Source: Pinguiococcus pyrenoidosus (taxonomy: Eukaryota > Sar > Pinguiophyceae > Pinguiochrysidales > Pinguiochrysidaceae). From it: DNA of 20,898 bases. The position numbers were made by a program, and so were the translations under genes. Below are positions 1-9,682 of this stretch, one piece after another (position 1 is the stretch's first letter; every line of letters begins with the position of its first letter). A model generated the notes under the pieces. The model was given only the letters and a program-made list of their open reading frames with translations. It was not told where the DNA came from and searched no databases. The stretch covers positions 1 to 20,898 of the forward strand of contig JAAMXY010002890.1 in assembly GCA_019677205.1 (NCBI GenBank), given 5' to 3'.

Positions 1-623
1 GGGTGACCGTGGGCGCCTTGGCGGCAGTCTTGCTTATCGGAGGTAAGCCCAGCACTCTCTTCTCAGGGTTTTGGCTTCTCGATGATAGCCGCCCGGGCCG
101 TCGCACGCAGCGACTTTCCACTCTGAAAGTGTCCCAGACGTTTTGAACCCGGCACTGATTTCCGGAATCCCGCTTCTTGTACGTAGTGGCAGCGACTCTG
201 TGCTGCTATCGCTCAAGACGACGACGCGAACGAGAGCCCAGCACCGTCGGGGTCAACTTGGGAGAGTCCTTGTTGTCGTCTGGTGAAGAAAAGAAAGACG
301 ACCCCGATGGTCAGGTCGTCGTCGCCGGTCTCCGTCGCTTCGCCTCGATAACGCAGGCCTTCCTGGACGGAATGACTGCGATTGACGTGCCGGATGATCC
401 GCCGTCTTCAGCGCGCTCCGCCCAAGCAGAAACCGGAGCAGCCACGACCTCGACGCCGTCGACGTCGGCGCCAGCCGCAGCTGGAGGACCACCTCCGCCA
501 GGCCGATCTGTTGCGGCTCAGAGACTTCAGCACGGCGAGGCTGCGTCGCGGTCACGTAGAGAGGAGATGGAAACTCCAGATGCGCTGCTCTCCCGACTGC
601 CTTCCTTGATGGAAGAGACCTAG
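1..623 (+). CDS. 3' end of a single-pass membrane protein (5' truncated by window)
   Basis: Two exons are visible: bases 3-42 (frame starting at base 3) and 187-623, stop TAG 621-623. Joining them across a 144 nt GT-AG intron (43 GTAAGC to AG 186, phase 1) gives a continuous hydrophobic segment, VTVGALAAVLLIGVAATLCC, followed at once by the basic stretch RSRRRRERE. That is the classic stop-transfer pattern of a type I membrane protein. The cytosolic tail is about 135 residues, with a Ser/Glu/Asp part and then a Pro/Ala/Thr-rich low-complexity part. I recognise no domain in the tail, and the ectodomain lies outside the window, so the function is unknown. The splice is well supported because it fuses two half membrane spans in frame. 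The gene converges with the START gene (stops 338 bp apart). Confidence 0.6.
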
Positions 624-961
624 ATGCTTGTCAGCTTGATATAGCAGCCCTCGTGGTCCAATCGGTTCATCAGCTACCTTGTCGCAGGATGGGGAGATTT
701 CTCGTCGACGGCTTCGTGGAAGAAGAAAGAAGGAAGGGTGGAAGGTCTTGCCTAATGCGAGAACAGGGATGACGCAGGCTTAAGTGACTTACGATCAAGC
801 AGCCTTGCTCAGATGTGATGCGTTTGTCAATCAAGTGTGGCGTCGACCAGTGACTCGACTGGGGCTAGGATTCGCGCAACGTATGAAAAACAAAGAGTCC
901 GTGTAGCTAGGAAACTAAGTGAGCCCAAGGATAGGCATGCTTGACCAGCTTTATACAGTTG
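624..961. other. Intergenic space between two convergent genes
   Basis: These 338 bases lie between the stop codons of the membrane-protein gene (+) and the START gene (-), so they hold both 3' untranslated regions. I see no convincing ORF, RNA gene or repeat. Confidence 0.6.
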
Positions 962-2418
962 TTACGTCACTACAGCGACGGGGCTCGGCTTCAATTCCTC
1001 TTCCCGGCTAGCTTGCTCGGCGGCCTTTGCCTCCGCAGCAGCTAGTCTTTCATCATCGATGAAACGCGCCTCGAATGTAGACGACGGCAACCTTGACTCC
1101 TACGCAAGGGGCGTACGACCATGAGCTTTCCCAGGGATCAGGCAGACAAGGGAGCAAGGACGAACGTACATCATCGAAGGTCACTTCGTCGAGACGGCGA
1201 TTCATCTCGTCGTAGATGAGCTCCTTCTTCGCCTCCACCAAGCTGAGGTATGGTTCTTTTCTCGCCAGCCCATTCTCCACCTTCCTCTTGAAGGCTTGGA
1301 AGCTGTAGCCGACAAGCACTCGCGTGACCCAGTTCACCAAGAACGTAGGAACGACCTGCCGCGAACCTCCGTGAGTCGCTGCTGACCATTCCTCCAGCAC
1401 TCTCCAGCACGCCCTAGCGGAAGGGTGCTCCGTGGAATGCCGCTTACCGATATGCGAGGATCCATGTTGACAATGTTGTACACCTCGCAACCCCCGTCGG
1501 AGGTAGGACGCACCAACGCCCCTGCAACGACAATGCGCATCCGCACATCGCCCGCGCGCGGAGGCGGAATCTCTACGCCTGGAAACTCGCTGACAGACCT
1601 ATCAAGCAGCATGATCGTTGGGCCTTCAATCAAGAATCCGCGACAAGCACTGTGGTACGCTGGAGGCACCTGATGGAGACGTAGATGCCGCGCTCGGGTC
1701 CGCTGAGGCGGTCGATGCCCTGGGCATCAAAGACCATGTCCCTCGTCGAAAAAGGCCACAGCATCGGCACCCTGAAGTGCACGATCTGACGGAATCTGGA
1801 CAGCTGCGCCAACGTCTTCACCTCCAAGCGGGGTAGGAAGCTCGGCAAGAGGTCCGGGATCTGCTCGGCTTCGTTCATGATGGTCATCACCTCCGCACAG
1901 GGAGCATGCACACGACAGCTGACCCGAACCGAGTGGAGCTCCGACTCTACGTCGAGCAATGGATCCTTTCACGTCCAAGCATAGTTGCAGAGCGCATCGG
2001 TGGACAACGCCCACCTTCTTCATCTTTGTAGTACACGAATTGCTCCACGTCGTGAGAGATGGGCTGCCAGCCGTCCTGGTTGGCCCCGAGAAAGAGCTGC
2101 TGCAGCCGCTTCGCATGCTCCACCTTGTGTAGCCTGCTCGTGAGGGTCGCTGAGCATCCTCTCGCCCGCTCTGCGGCGCTGGCCTACCTCGCTGCGCACG
2201 CCCCTCCGCCAATTCTCGTCTCCGTCCGCCTCCGTCAGCGCCGCGGGATCCAGGTCCAAGATGCGCTCCTCTTTGTACAGCCGCGCTGCCTCGCTCATCA
2301 TGGAGCTTCCAGCGGCTGCAGACAGCTCGCGAGGCCTCCTTCCAGAGCAACAATTCAATGGCCCCGCGGGTGGAGAGAAGGATTTGGTCGGACGCCACAA
2401 AAGACGAAAACGAAACAT
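962..2418 (-). CDS. START-domain lipid-binding/transfer protein, six exons
   Basis: Exons in transcript order: 2418-2188, 2123-2015, 1946-1670, 1598-1448, 1355-1170, 1069-962 (stop TAA). The introns are 64, 68, 71, 92 and 100 nt, all GT-AG, and all keep frame. The product is 353 residues from the ATG at 2418, or 314 from the ATG at 2301. The mature part matches the START fold (StAR-related lipid transfer): QDGW near the start, ISHDVEQFVYYKDE, a HSVRV strand, the MNEAEQIPDLLP helix, WPFSTRDMVF in the core, and the closing VVPTFLVNWVTR followed by a C-terminal helix. START domains bind one lipid in a hydrophobic cavity; the ligand cannot be told here. The tail after the domain is Ala/Glu-rich. 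The first 39 residues from the upstream ATG are Arg/Ser-rich and could be a targeting peptide, so the start is uncertain. It is divergent from the SNM1 gene. Confidence 0.9.
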
Positions 2419-2609
2419 CCGGAGAAAAGGGCGCAAGCGCCCGCTAGTATTCGGTGTTTCCCTTTGCTATCGATCAAGATCCTACGGATGAAATTGAAGA
2501 AAATGGCATTCGCATCAACGGCTGAGGCTGGCACGGTTTTCCCGCGCAAATTCGCAGTGACCGTTGCTGCGGGATTGAGGCTGGAGCAATCGGAGCGGCT
2601 CGCTTCTCC
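2419..2609. promoter_or_regulatory. Short shared upstream region of divergent START and SNM1 genes
   Basis: Only 191 bases separate the upstream START ATG (2418, -) from the SNM1 ATG (2610, +), so both promoters and both 5' leaders must fit here or overlap coding sequence. I see no clear TATA box. The role as a bidirectional promoter is inferred from layout only. Confidence 0.4.
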
Positions 2610-4689
2610 ATGAAGTCGCCCTCCACCAAAGCTGGGAGAGCCTGGGCGTCCCTCTTTGGCTCGGGCAGCGTCGACAGCGGTCCGAGACGCAAGCGGTCGC
2701 GCGGCGATCTGGATCTTCCCTCTTCCGCAGGGCCATCCACTGCAGCATCCGTCGAGAATGCGCCCCCGAACGCCCAGAAAGGGCCTTCAAGTCCTCCGCT
2801 TTGCGCACGGAAGTCGTCCGAGGCCCAACGAGTTGCTGAGCCCCAAGACACGACGAAGAGGAGCTGCGGCCCGAACGCGTTCCAGACCATGATGAACGCG
2901 GCTCGGAGGCAGTCGGCCGAGGAAGGCGCCCCTGCTCCTGGGAAGCGCGGCGGCGCAGGCGGGCGGAGGAAAAGTGGGGGAAACCCAATGGTCTCAGCCA
3001 AGCGCTCGTACAGTTCGTGTCCCAAGTACAAGATCGTGCCCCACACGTCGCCCAAGCTCGTGGTCGATGGCTTCCACTACGCAGACCGGCGGCTATCCAG
3101 TGTGTACGTGCTGACGCACTTTCACTCGGATCACTACTGTGGCCTCGGGAAGGATTTTGACGCCGGGGTGATCTACGCCACGCCATCGACTTGTGAGCTG
3201 ACCGCGAAGTACCTTCAGGTGCAGCGGAGCCGGCTGCGGCCCGTTCCTCTGGAGACGCCGGTGACGGTCGCGCAGGACGAAGGGAGGCGACTGACGCTCA
3301 CCTTTGTGGATGCGAACCACTGCCCGGGGTCGGCGATGGTGATCGTCGAAGTGGAGGAGACCACCTCTTCCATCGACCCACGCACGGGAAAGCCAGTGCA
3401 CTGCTCGCGGAGGATTGTGCACCTGCACACCGGAGACATGCGATGGGAGAGGCTGCAGATGCTGTCAAGTCGTGCTCTCTCGCGACTCATGGTGACGGCG
3501 AAGAGGCATCGGCAGGATGCGTACAAGACTCGCAGCCAGCAGCCAGCCCCGCAGCAGCTCGCGCATCCGAGAATCCATTCCCTCTTCCTGGACACGACAT
3601 ACTGCGACACGATGTACCGCCTCCCTGCGCAGCGGGCAACCATCGACGCCGTGGTGCGAAGGTGCAAGAGCATTCGCAGCGCGACCTGCAAGAAGCAGAT
3701 GAGGGTCGATGGCAAGCTGGTGCCGAGGAAGGCGCTTCTGGTGTTCGGGTCCTACAGCATTGGGAAGGAACGCGTCTTCCTGGAGGTGGCGAGGGCGCTG
3801 AAGGAACGGGTTGCGGTGGACTCCAACAAGATGCGAATGCTGAGAATCCTGGAAGCAAACGATGGCTTCGCGTCCCCGCACAGGACGAGAGATGCCGCCA
3901 ACGCGGCATCGCCATTCCGGCGAGGACTCAGCATCTGCGACGATGTGCTCACCACGAAGCGAGCCGGGTGCGGAATCTGGGTCGTGCCCATGGGCCGCCT
4001 AGCGTCTCTCAGCAGCCTGCGCGAGATGATAAACAGTCCTGAGGTGAGCAGGCTAGTCTTCCCTCAATCGGCCCCTTCTGCAGCGGCGCCAAGAGCTGAT
4101 GCTGCTGGGTCGTAGGCGAGGCAGGGAGGGTATACACATCTTTGCGCTTTCCGGCCTACCGGGTGGGCGCACAAAGGTATGCAGGCGCTCGCTCCAGACC
4201 AGACGGGTCTAGGCGCCCCAGTGCGTCAAGAACGGGAGTGGGATGGTGGAAGAATCAAGGTACACTACTGGTGGCGAAAGCCAGCACGTCGCCAGGCCTG
4301 ATCTCGGCGCTTCGCCACCTTTGCTGTCAAGGTCTTCGGAGTGGCCTATTCCGAGCATTCGAGCTTTGAAGAGCTGTGCGATTGCGTCATGGACTGCTAT
4401 CCGCAGTTCATCATCCCGACAGTTCAGGTACGATGCATGTCGCGTGGCGGTGCCAACTTTCGACTGCGGACCCACCTTTCGACTGCGGACCCACCTTTCG
4501 ACTGCGGACCCACTGGCGTCTAAAGCATCGGCTATCGTGCAGGCCCGGAATGCCAAGGAGCATATCAAGCTGCTGCGGGACGGCATCGGAAACTCGGAGC
4601 CCTTTGCGTGGGAAGCAACCCCGCAGTCCCCTTCATTCAACGGCTCCTTCGCTCGAAAGGGGGAGCAGTCTTGTTCTCCCGCTGGCTAG
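2610..4689 (+). CDS. SNM1/PSO2-type metallo-beta-lactamase DNA cross-link repair nuclease
   Basis: Exons: 2610-4043, 4125-4259, 4332-4427, 4543-4689 (stop TAG); introns of 81, 72 and 115 nt; 603 residues. It belongs to the metallo-beta-lactamase/beta-CASP DNA nucleases (SNM1, PSO2, DCLRE1 group), nuclear 5'-3' exonucleases in interstrand cross-link repair. Visible landmarks: CPKYK at 137-141, the metal-binding HFHSDH at 170-175, DANHCPG at 234-240, HTGDMR at 273-278, DTTYC at 328-332 and GSYSIGKERVF at 380-390. After splicing come AFRPTGW (about 486-492) and AYSEHSSF with the beta-CASP His near 532, then FIIPTV. The later motifs appear only if the three introns are removed, which is strong evidence for them. 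The first 130 residues are low complexity and basic, with RRKRSRG (26-32) as a possible nuclear signal. I see no N-terminal zinc finger. Linkers around HTGDMR are longer than in the animal proteins I know. Confidence 0.95.
4457..4513 (+). repeat. 19-bp tandem repeat, three perfect copies, inside an intron
   Basis: The unit CTTTCGACTGCGGACCCAC occurs three times head to tail at 4457-4475, 4476-4494 and 4495-4513. It lies in the third intron of the SNM1 gene (4428-4542). Two of the three copies account for 38 nt of this 115 nt intron; without them it would be 77 nt, in line with its neighbours. The perfect identity points to recent slippage or duplication. Confidence 0.95.
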
Positions 4690-5055
4690 GTGCTGAGACT
4701 GAGCTTGAGCGCTTTGCAGCTCGAGTCCGTTCTTGACGCTGCTTGAGCTGCTTAGCGCGTCTTGCGCCTCGAAATCGGTACCTTCCTCTGATCTCTTGCG
4801 TTATCTAGTCTGCTCTGCTTTGCTGCATCATCCAAGCTTGCGATCTTGCTGACTTTCATGCTTCCTCCTTGCCGGGGTGCTCGACGTCGGCGTCCGCCTG
4901 CGGGAATTTTGAAACCGGTATGGTATGATAATTCGATATTTCCTCATGTCACAGCTCTGTACCGCCCCATTCCAAGCGCGCGACAGAGACGGCGGCGCTT
5001 CAGCGGCTTCGCCATGCCCTTTTGAGCACCATCCGCTTCTGCGCTCCCCATTTTG
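4690..5055. other. Intergenic space, no gene seen
   Basis: This 366-base stretch holds the SNM1 3' end and the upstream region of the phosphatase gene. The part near 4905-4945 is AT-richer than its surroundings. A long antisense ORF across 4828-5454 is mostly the shadow of the phosphatase exons. I see no RNA gene or repeat. Confidence 0.55.
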
Positions 5056-6316
5056 ATGAGACGCAGCCTGGGGCGCGGAGTTGCTGCACTTGATAGAGCG
5101 GCACTCAGTTTGCGGCGCTGGAGCTGGCTCATTCGTTCCAGCACCAAAGCCGCCATGGGCACCAGCTTCTCTTCCGCAGCCGAAGGCGCTTCGGTACTCT
5201 CCGGCGGTGAAGAGGCCTCGGCGGAATTTGTGAAGCGGTAAGGATGACGCTGCACCGACGACTGCGGAATGCGGCGTCGTGGACCGCTCTAAGGCTTCGC
5301 GCTTTCCGTGCGAAACCTGCAGCCACGACGCGTTCATCTTCGACTGCGACGGAGTGCTCTGGCACGGCGCGCGGGGGATCGAGGGCGCCCGCGAGGCCAT
5401 CCTGAGCCTCCGCGCGAGCGGGCGCAAGGTGCTCTTTGTGACCAACAACAGCACGAAAGCGAGAGAGGACTACGTGCAGACGTTCCGAGAGCGCCTGGAT
5501 CTGGAGGTGCGGCAGGAGGACGTCATTGCCGCCAGCTGGGCGGCGGCGGCGTATCTCAAGCAGTGCTCGGACCCGCGTGCCAGCAAGCCCAAGATCATGC
5601 TGATTGGCATGTCCGGCCTGACCAAGGAGCTGAGCTTCGCCGGCTACGAGGTGCTGGGAGGGCCGGCCTTCAATGGCAAGACCGTGGAAGACCTCGAGCG
5701 CGAGCTTGACTTTGAGCACCTTGACGAAGATGTGGGGACGGTCGTGACTGGGCTGGACAAAGACCTCAACTACTACAAGGTTGCCATGGCTGCCGCGTAC
5801 GTCCAGAAGGGATGCCTCTTCGTCGCCTCCAACACCGACGCGACGCTGCCGATGAAGCCCAACGGCACGTTTGGCCCAGGCGCTGGCCTGTCCTCTGCCG
5901 CAGTGCTCAACACAGCAGGCAGAGACGCCGTTGATGCCGTGGCTGGCAAGCCGTCAGCTCTGCTCGGAGCGACGGTCTGCGAGACTTTTCGCCTGGATCC
6001 GTCAAGGTACGTAGCGCGTCGGGGACACGGCGCTTCGTGGTCAATGTTTCGCTGTCGTGCTGGCGTCCTTGCAACTATGTGCTAAGCACTCCGCATGTAC
6101 GTCTGCCACGCCTATGGTAGGACTTGCATGGTAGGTGATCGATTGGACACGGACATGCTCTTCGCCTACAACGCGGGCTTCAGCAAGTTGCTGGTGCTGA
6201 GCGGCGTTGTCGGCCAGACGGATGTCGACAAAAACAGCGATGCCAAGACGACGCCAGATTTTGTAGCCAGCTCGGTGGCGGTGCTCTCCGCGCTCTTGAA
6301 GGACATTGCGGAGTAG
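5056..6316 (+). CDS. HAD-superfamily phosphatase, phosphoglycolate/4-nitrophenyl phosphatase type
   Basis: Exons: 5056-5237, 5323-6006, 6121-6316 (stop TAG); introns of 85 and 114 nt. From the ATG at 5155, which sits in a strong GCCGCCATGG context, the protein is 320 residues, the usual eukaryotic length. From the ATG at 5056 it is 353. Numbering from 5155, the HAD motifs are DCDGV at 35-39 (nucleophile and acid Asp), the motif II segment VTNNST, and, after the last splice, motif IV GDRLDTDM. Cap and fold match the 2-phosphoglycolate phosphatase (PGP/NagD-like C2-cap) family. In photosynthetic cells this enzyme removes the Rubisco oxygenation product as the first step of photorespiration; relatives also act on other small phosphates, so the substrate is inferred. 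The extra 33 residues of the longer form are Arg/Ser/Ala-rich without acids except one Asp, and look like an organelle presequence. It ends 54 bp from the convergent ABC-F gene. Confidence 0.92.
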
Positions 6317-6370
6317 CATCGTCGTCAAAGGCGTAGCTCAGCAGTGAATTTTTGCTCCACTTTTCGTGCC

Positions 6371-9233
6371 TCATTCGCCGAAGATCTCCTCAAGCTCCAT
6401 CCACCGCTCTTCCTTGACAGCAATCTCTGCTTCGACCCTGCCGATCTCGTCCGTAAGCTCCTGCAGCACGCTGTAGCCCGCACCCTCGGCCCCCTTCTGC
6501 TCGAGCTCTTCCTGGAGGCCCGCCTTCTTCTCTTCCAGCTTCTCCAACGCGGGCATCAGCTTGTCGTACTCTTTCCTGAGCTTCCCGTCCCGCTTCGGGT
6601 CGATCGTTCTCTGCTTCTTCTGCGACTGCTGCACAGCTGCTTCGCGTCGTTCCGCCAGCTCAGCGGATGCCAGCGCTGCCGCCTCCCGCTCTTCTGCGCT
6701 CAGCTCATCCAGATATGCGGAGAAGCTATCCTGGAAGAATCGATGGGTGGCAGCCTGCGCATCACCCTCTCTGCGAGGCTGGAGAATCAACATCTTGTTC
6801 ACCACGTTGTCCATGAATGCGCGGTCATGGCTCACCACGACTGCGGCCCCCTTGAAGTCCTCGAGAAGCCACTTTTCCAGCGCCGCCAAGGTCCAAAGGT
6901 CTGCGAGGTCGGAAACAAAGATTCGCGTCGCTGCGGATGAGAGAGAGAGAGAGAGAGAAAGAGGGAGAGAGAGAGAGAGAGAGAGAGACGTTGGCACGAA
7001 GGGTGCGGTGCTCACCTAGGTCATTCGTTGGCTCATCTAGCAGGAGGAAGTTGGGCCTGCAGGCTAACATTGTCAGGAGCTGCAGCCTTTTCCGCTCCCC
7101 GCCGCTCAGGTCTCGCAGCCGGTCACTGGCTCGCTTGGAGGAGAACCCAAAGCGACGCATCAACATGATCGCCTCCGAGTCGGTCACCGCCTTCAGGATC
7201 GTGCCGGTCTCGCTGCTTGCCTCCGCGCGGTCCCGCTCGTAGTCGTCCGAGGCCTCGTTGTCCATCGCAGCAAGCGCCTCAAAATAGTCATCCGGGGCTG
7301 TCACCACCAGGGGAGCACCTCCGCTGGCGCTAATCGCGGCGTTGGCTGCGGTCACCGTCTTCGTCACGGACTCGAGGATGTAGGGGAGTACTTTCATGTC
7401 CTCCTCCTCTGGTGCGAACTCCTTCTGCTGCTCATAGTACCCGACGCGGACGGTGGACCCCAGGAGCACCTTTCCGTCCAAGACGGTCCCACTTGCTGAC
7501 GTGCCAGCAAGCGCCTTGAGCAGCGTCGTCTTTCCCGCGCCGTTGGGACCTACGATTCCGAGGGCATCGCCTTCGACGTCGCGTTGTTACTCTTGCGTCG
7601 GTGCGCGAGGCAATCAGCAGCGCGCTCCACAATACCTGGGCTGAGGGTAAACGAAAGATCATCCAGCAGAACGTCATCTAGCGTCGGCTCGGCAACCGGC
7701 TTCGTCAGAGCGAGCCCATCAACCTCAGCAACGAAGCCGCCGAGTCTCTGAGAGTCTCCGGTGGCTGTGAGGTCGATACCGATCCCAAGGAGCTCTTGCT
7801 TCTCCCGCTTCATGACCATGACATCCTGCTTGAGCTCCTCGAAGGCCTCCATTCGGGATTTCGACTTGCTCTCCCGCGCTTTGGGCTGCTTCCTGGCCCA
7901 TTCCTGCTCCTTCCTCAGCATGTTCTCAGCTTGCTCCGCTTGCTGCTTCCGGATGGTTTCCCGCTCGACGCGCTTTTCCAGGAACTCCTCCCAGGTCTTC
8001 GCCTGATGAAGGAACAGTTCGCCCCGATCGATTTCCAGCATGCCTGCCGCGGACCAGAAAAGCATTCAGAATCGACAACGAGACGCACTCGTGCGAGTCT
8101 CTAGATTGATTGACTGCTCACCATTTGTACACGAGTTTCTCAAGAAGAAGCGATCGTGAGTCACCGTGACGACGGCGACTCCGCGGAGAAGATCTGCGAT
8201 GGAGAGAGAGTAAGCACCGGCGCGGCGGCGCTGAACGGCTGGCCACACACACCTTCCACAGCATCCTCCGGTGGAGAGATGAGCTCTGCGAGCCACTCAA
8301 CGGCCCTAGCGTCCAGATGGTTCGTGGGCTCATCCAAGAGAAGCACATCCCCAGGCCGAACCTGGCAAAAGCAGCCAAAGATGAGGGTGGCCAGCAACGC
8401 GAAGGGAGTTGCGCTTCACACACACTGCGTACCTCCGCGATGGCGGCTGCGAGGGCAATTCGTTTCCTTTCGCCTCCAGAGAGGCCGCGGAGCGACTTGC
8501 GGTCCCACAAGTGGGAGAGCCGTAGCCTTTCCGCGGCTGCCTTCGCGTGAGCCTCCACCTGTGCCACATGCCGTGAGCCTTGAGCGACCTGCTCAAGCTA
8601 CGGAGCTTCGAAGCACCTTCCACCCTTCGTGCTCCTCCATCATCGCCACGGCATCGCTGAAAGCGTCCACGTCTTCGCTGGCTCGGTCCACAACATTGTA
8701 GTATTGCCGCACAGCGTTCGCCGCCGGGCTCCGCCCGCTGAACACCGCCTCAACTACGCTGCCGCCGTCCTCCGGCGGCGGCTCCTGCCCCACATACACC
8801 ACGCGCACGCCCTTGGCGACCTCCACCTCGCCCTCGTCCAGCGTATCCATGTCCTGTCGGGTGGAGACCGTGTGACTTCTGCTCGCATGATCCCCAGCAA
8901 GGGCAGATGCCTGCCGGGAACCCACCGAGAGGCACTTGAGGAGGGTCGACTTGCCGCAGCCGTTGGCCCCGACCAACGCGAAGCGGGCTCCGGAGGGCAC
9001 CACAAGATCCACGTTGCGTAACACATAGCCCTTGTCGCCAGAATGGCTCTTCCCGACGCCCACCGCCCTCACTGCGAATGCTGTAGAGCAGCAGATCAGC
9101 TGCCTCGTCAGCAGCCCCAGAGGCCCTTTGGCGACCTACCTGCCGACTCGGCCGCCACCATGCGCCAACGGGCTGGCGCGGCCCGCCAAGCCCCCGCGAA
9201 AGAGCAGAGGAGCAGCGCCGAGGTCCATCTCAT
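6371..9233 (-). CDS. ABC-F (Uup/EttA-like) ribosome-associated ATPase with bipartite plastid-type presequence
   Basis: Nine exons: 9233-9140, 9080-8926, 8853-8617, 8558-8433, 8361-8253, 8193-8122, 8043-7636, 7570-7016, 6900-6371 (stop at 6371-6373); 761 residues. Introns are 59, 72, 58, 71, 59, 78, 65 and 115 nt. There are two ABC domains and no membrane domain. NBD1 has GANGCGKST at 69-77, LSGGE at 188-192, LLLDEPTNHLD from 211 and VTHDR at 251. NBD2 has GPNGAGKTT at 408-416, LSGGE at 555-559 and LLLDEPTNDLD from 576, then VSHDR. The linker is charged coiled coil with PKARESKSKSR (319-329), matching the P-site tRNA interaction motif of ABC-F translation factors. A C-terminal coiled coil as in Uup closes the protein. 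The N-terminus MRWTSALLLCSFAGAW is a likely signal peptide. The AW-R-AAP that follows, in a basic acid-poor stretch, resembles the aromatic cleavage motif of complex-plastid presequences. Likely role: plastid ribosome rescue (inferred). NBD2 has an extra segment at about 465-530. Confidence 0.93.
6939..6988 (-). repeat. CT (GA) dinucleotide microsatellite serving as intron pyrimidine tract
   Basis: A near-pure GA run on the + strand is CT-rich on the transcribed - strand. It lies in intron 8 of the ABC-F gene (7015-6901), just before two possible acceptor AGs. It would act as the polypyrimidine tract, so its length may vary between strains without changing the protein. Confidence 0.9.
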
Positions 9234-9682
9234 GGCGTTGTGGCGCTGATGCAGCGAAGGGGGAAACCCGCGGGACAGACTCGTGCGTTCGGGGTGGCGG
9301 ACAGATACGATGCCAAGAAGGCGGAAGACATACCTGTACTGCACAGTAGAGTACAGTATTCGAATTGGTCTTGCACTACCTTGGTACATCGGAGTACCTT
9401 CATGCTCCGGGGGGTTCCGGGAGAACGCTCCTGTGCATTGCGTTGGTGGCATCAGAATTTGATGGGAGCCCCTGATTGGTCACCGAGCGGAGATACGATC
9501 CCGCTCATTGACGGACCTGGCAGTATCTTGCGGCAGAGAAGCGCTTGAACACGCTGTAACACCTGCTGATAAGGCCACATCGTCGAGACCGTTCACCCCA
9601 GAAAGCGCGAGACGACCGCCGGAACGAGAACACAGGCCTCAGTCCGCTTTCACGGCTTTGGGATTCCCGCCACAGCGCCGCC
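9234..9682. promoter_or_regulatory. Upstream region between divergent ABC-F and EF-hand genes
   Basis: This 449-base gap separates two divergent start codons (9233 on -, 9683 on +) and must contain both promoters and leaders. I see no clear core promoter element and no convincing extra ORF. Confidence 0.4.

Noticed and set aside
624-961. tRNA or other RNA gene in the intergenic gaps
   Set aside because: Looked for T-loop (GTTCRANNC) and paired stems in all gaps by eye; nothing convincing. A covariance-model scan would decide.
1650-1669. A 20-nt micro-intron in the START gene (GTGCCTCCAG to ACCACAG)
   Set aside because: It keeps the frame, but a 71 nt intron (1669-1599) also does. The longer one gives YVSIRSVSEFPGVE, which fits START proteins better and matches the other intron sizes.
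4828-5454. 208-residue antisense ORF over the phosphatase gene
   Set aside because: Low-complexity shadow of coding exons on the other strand; no domain.
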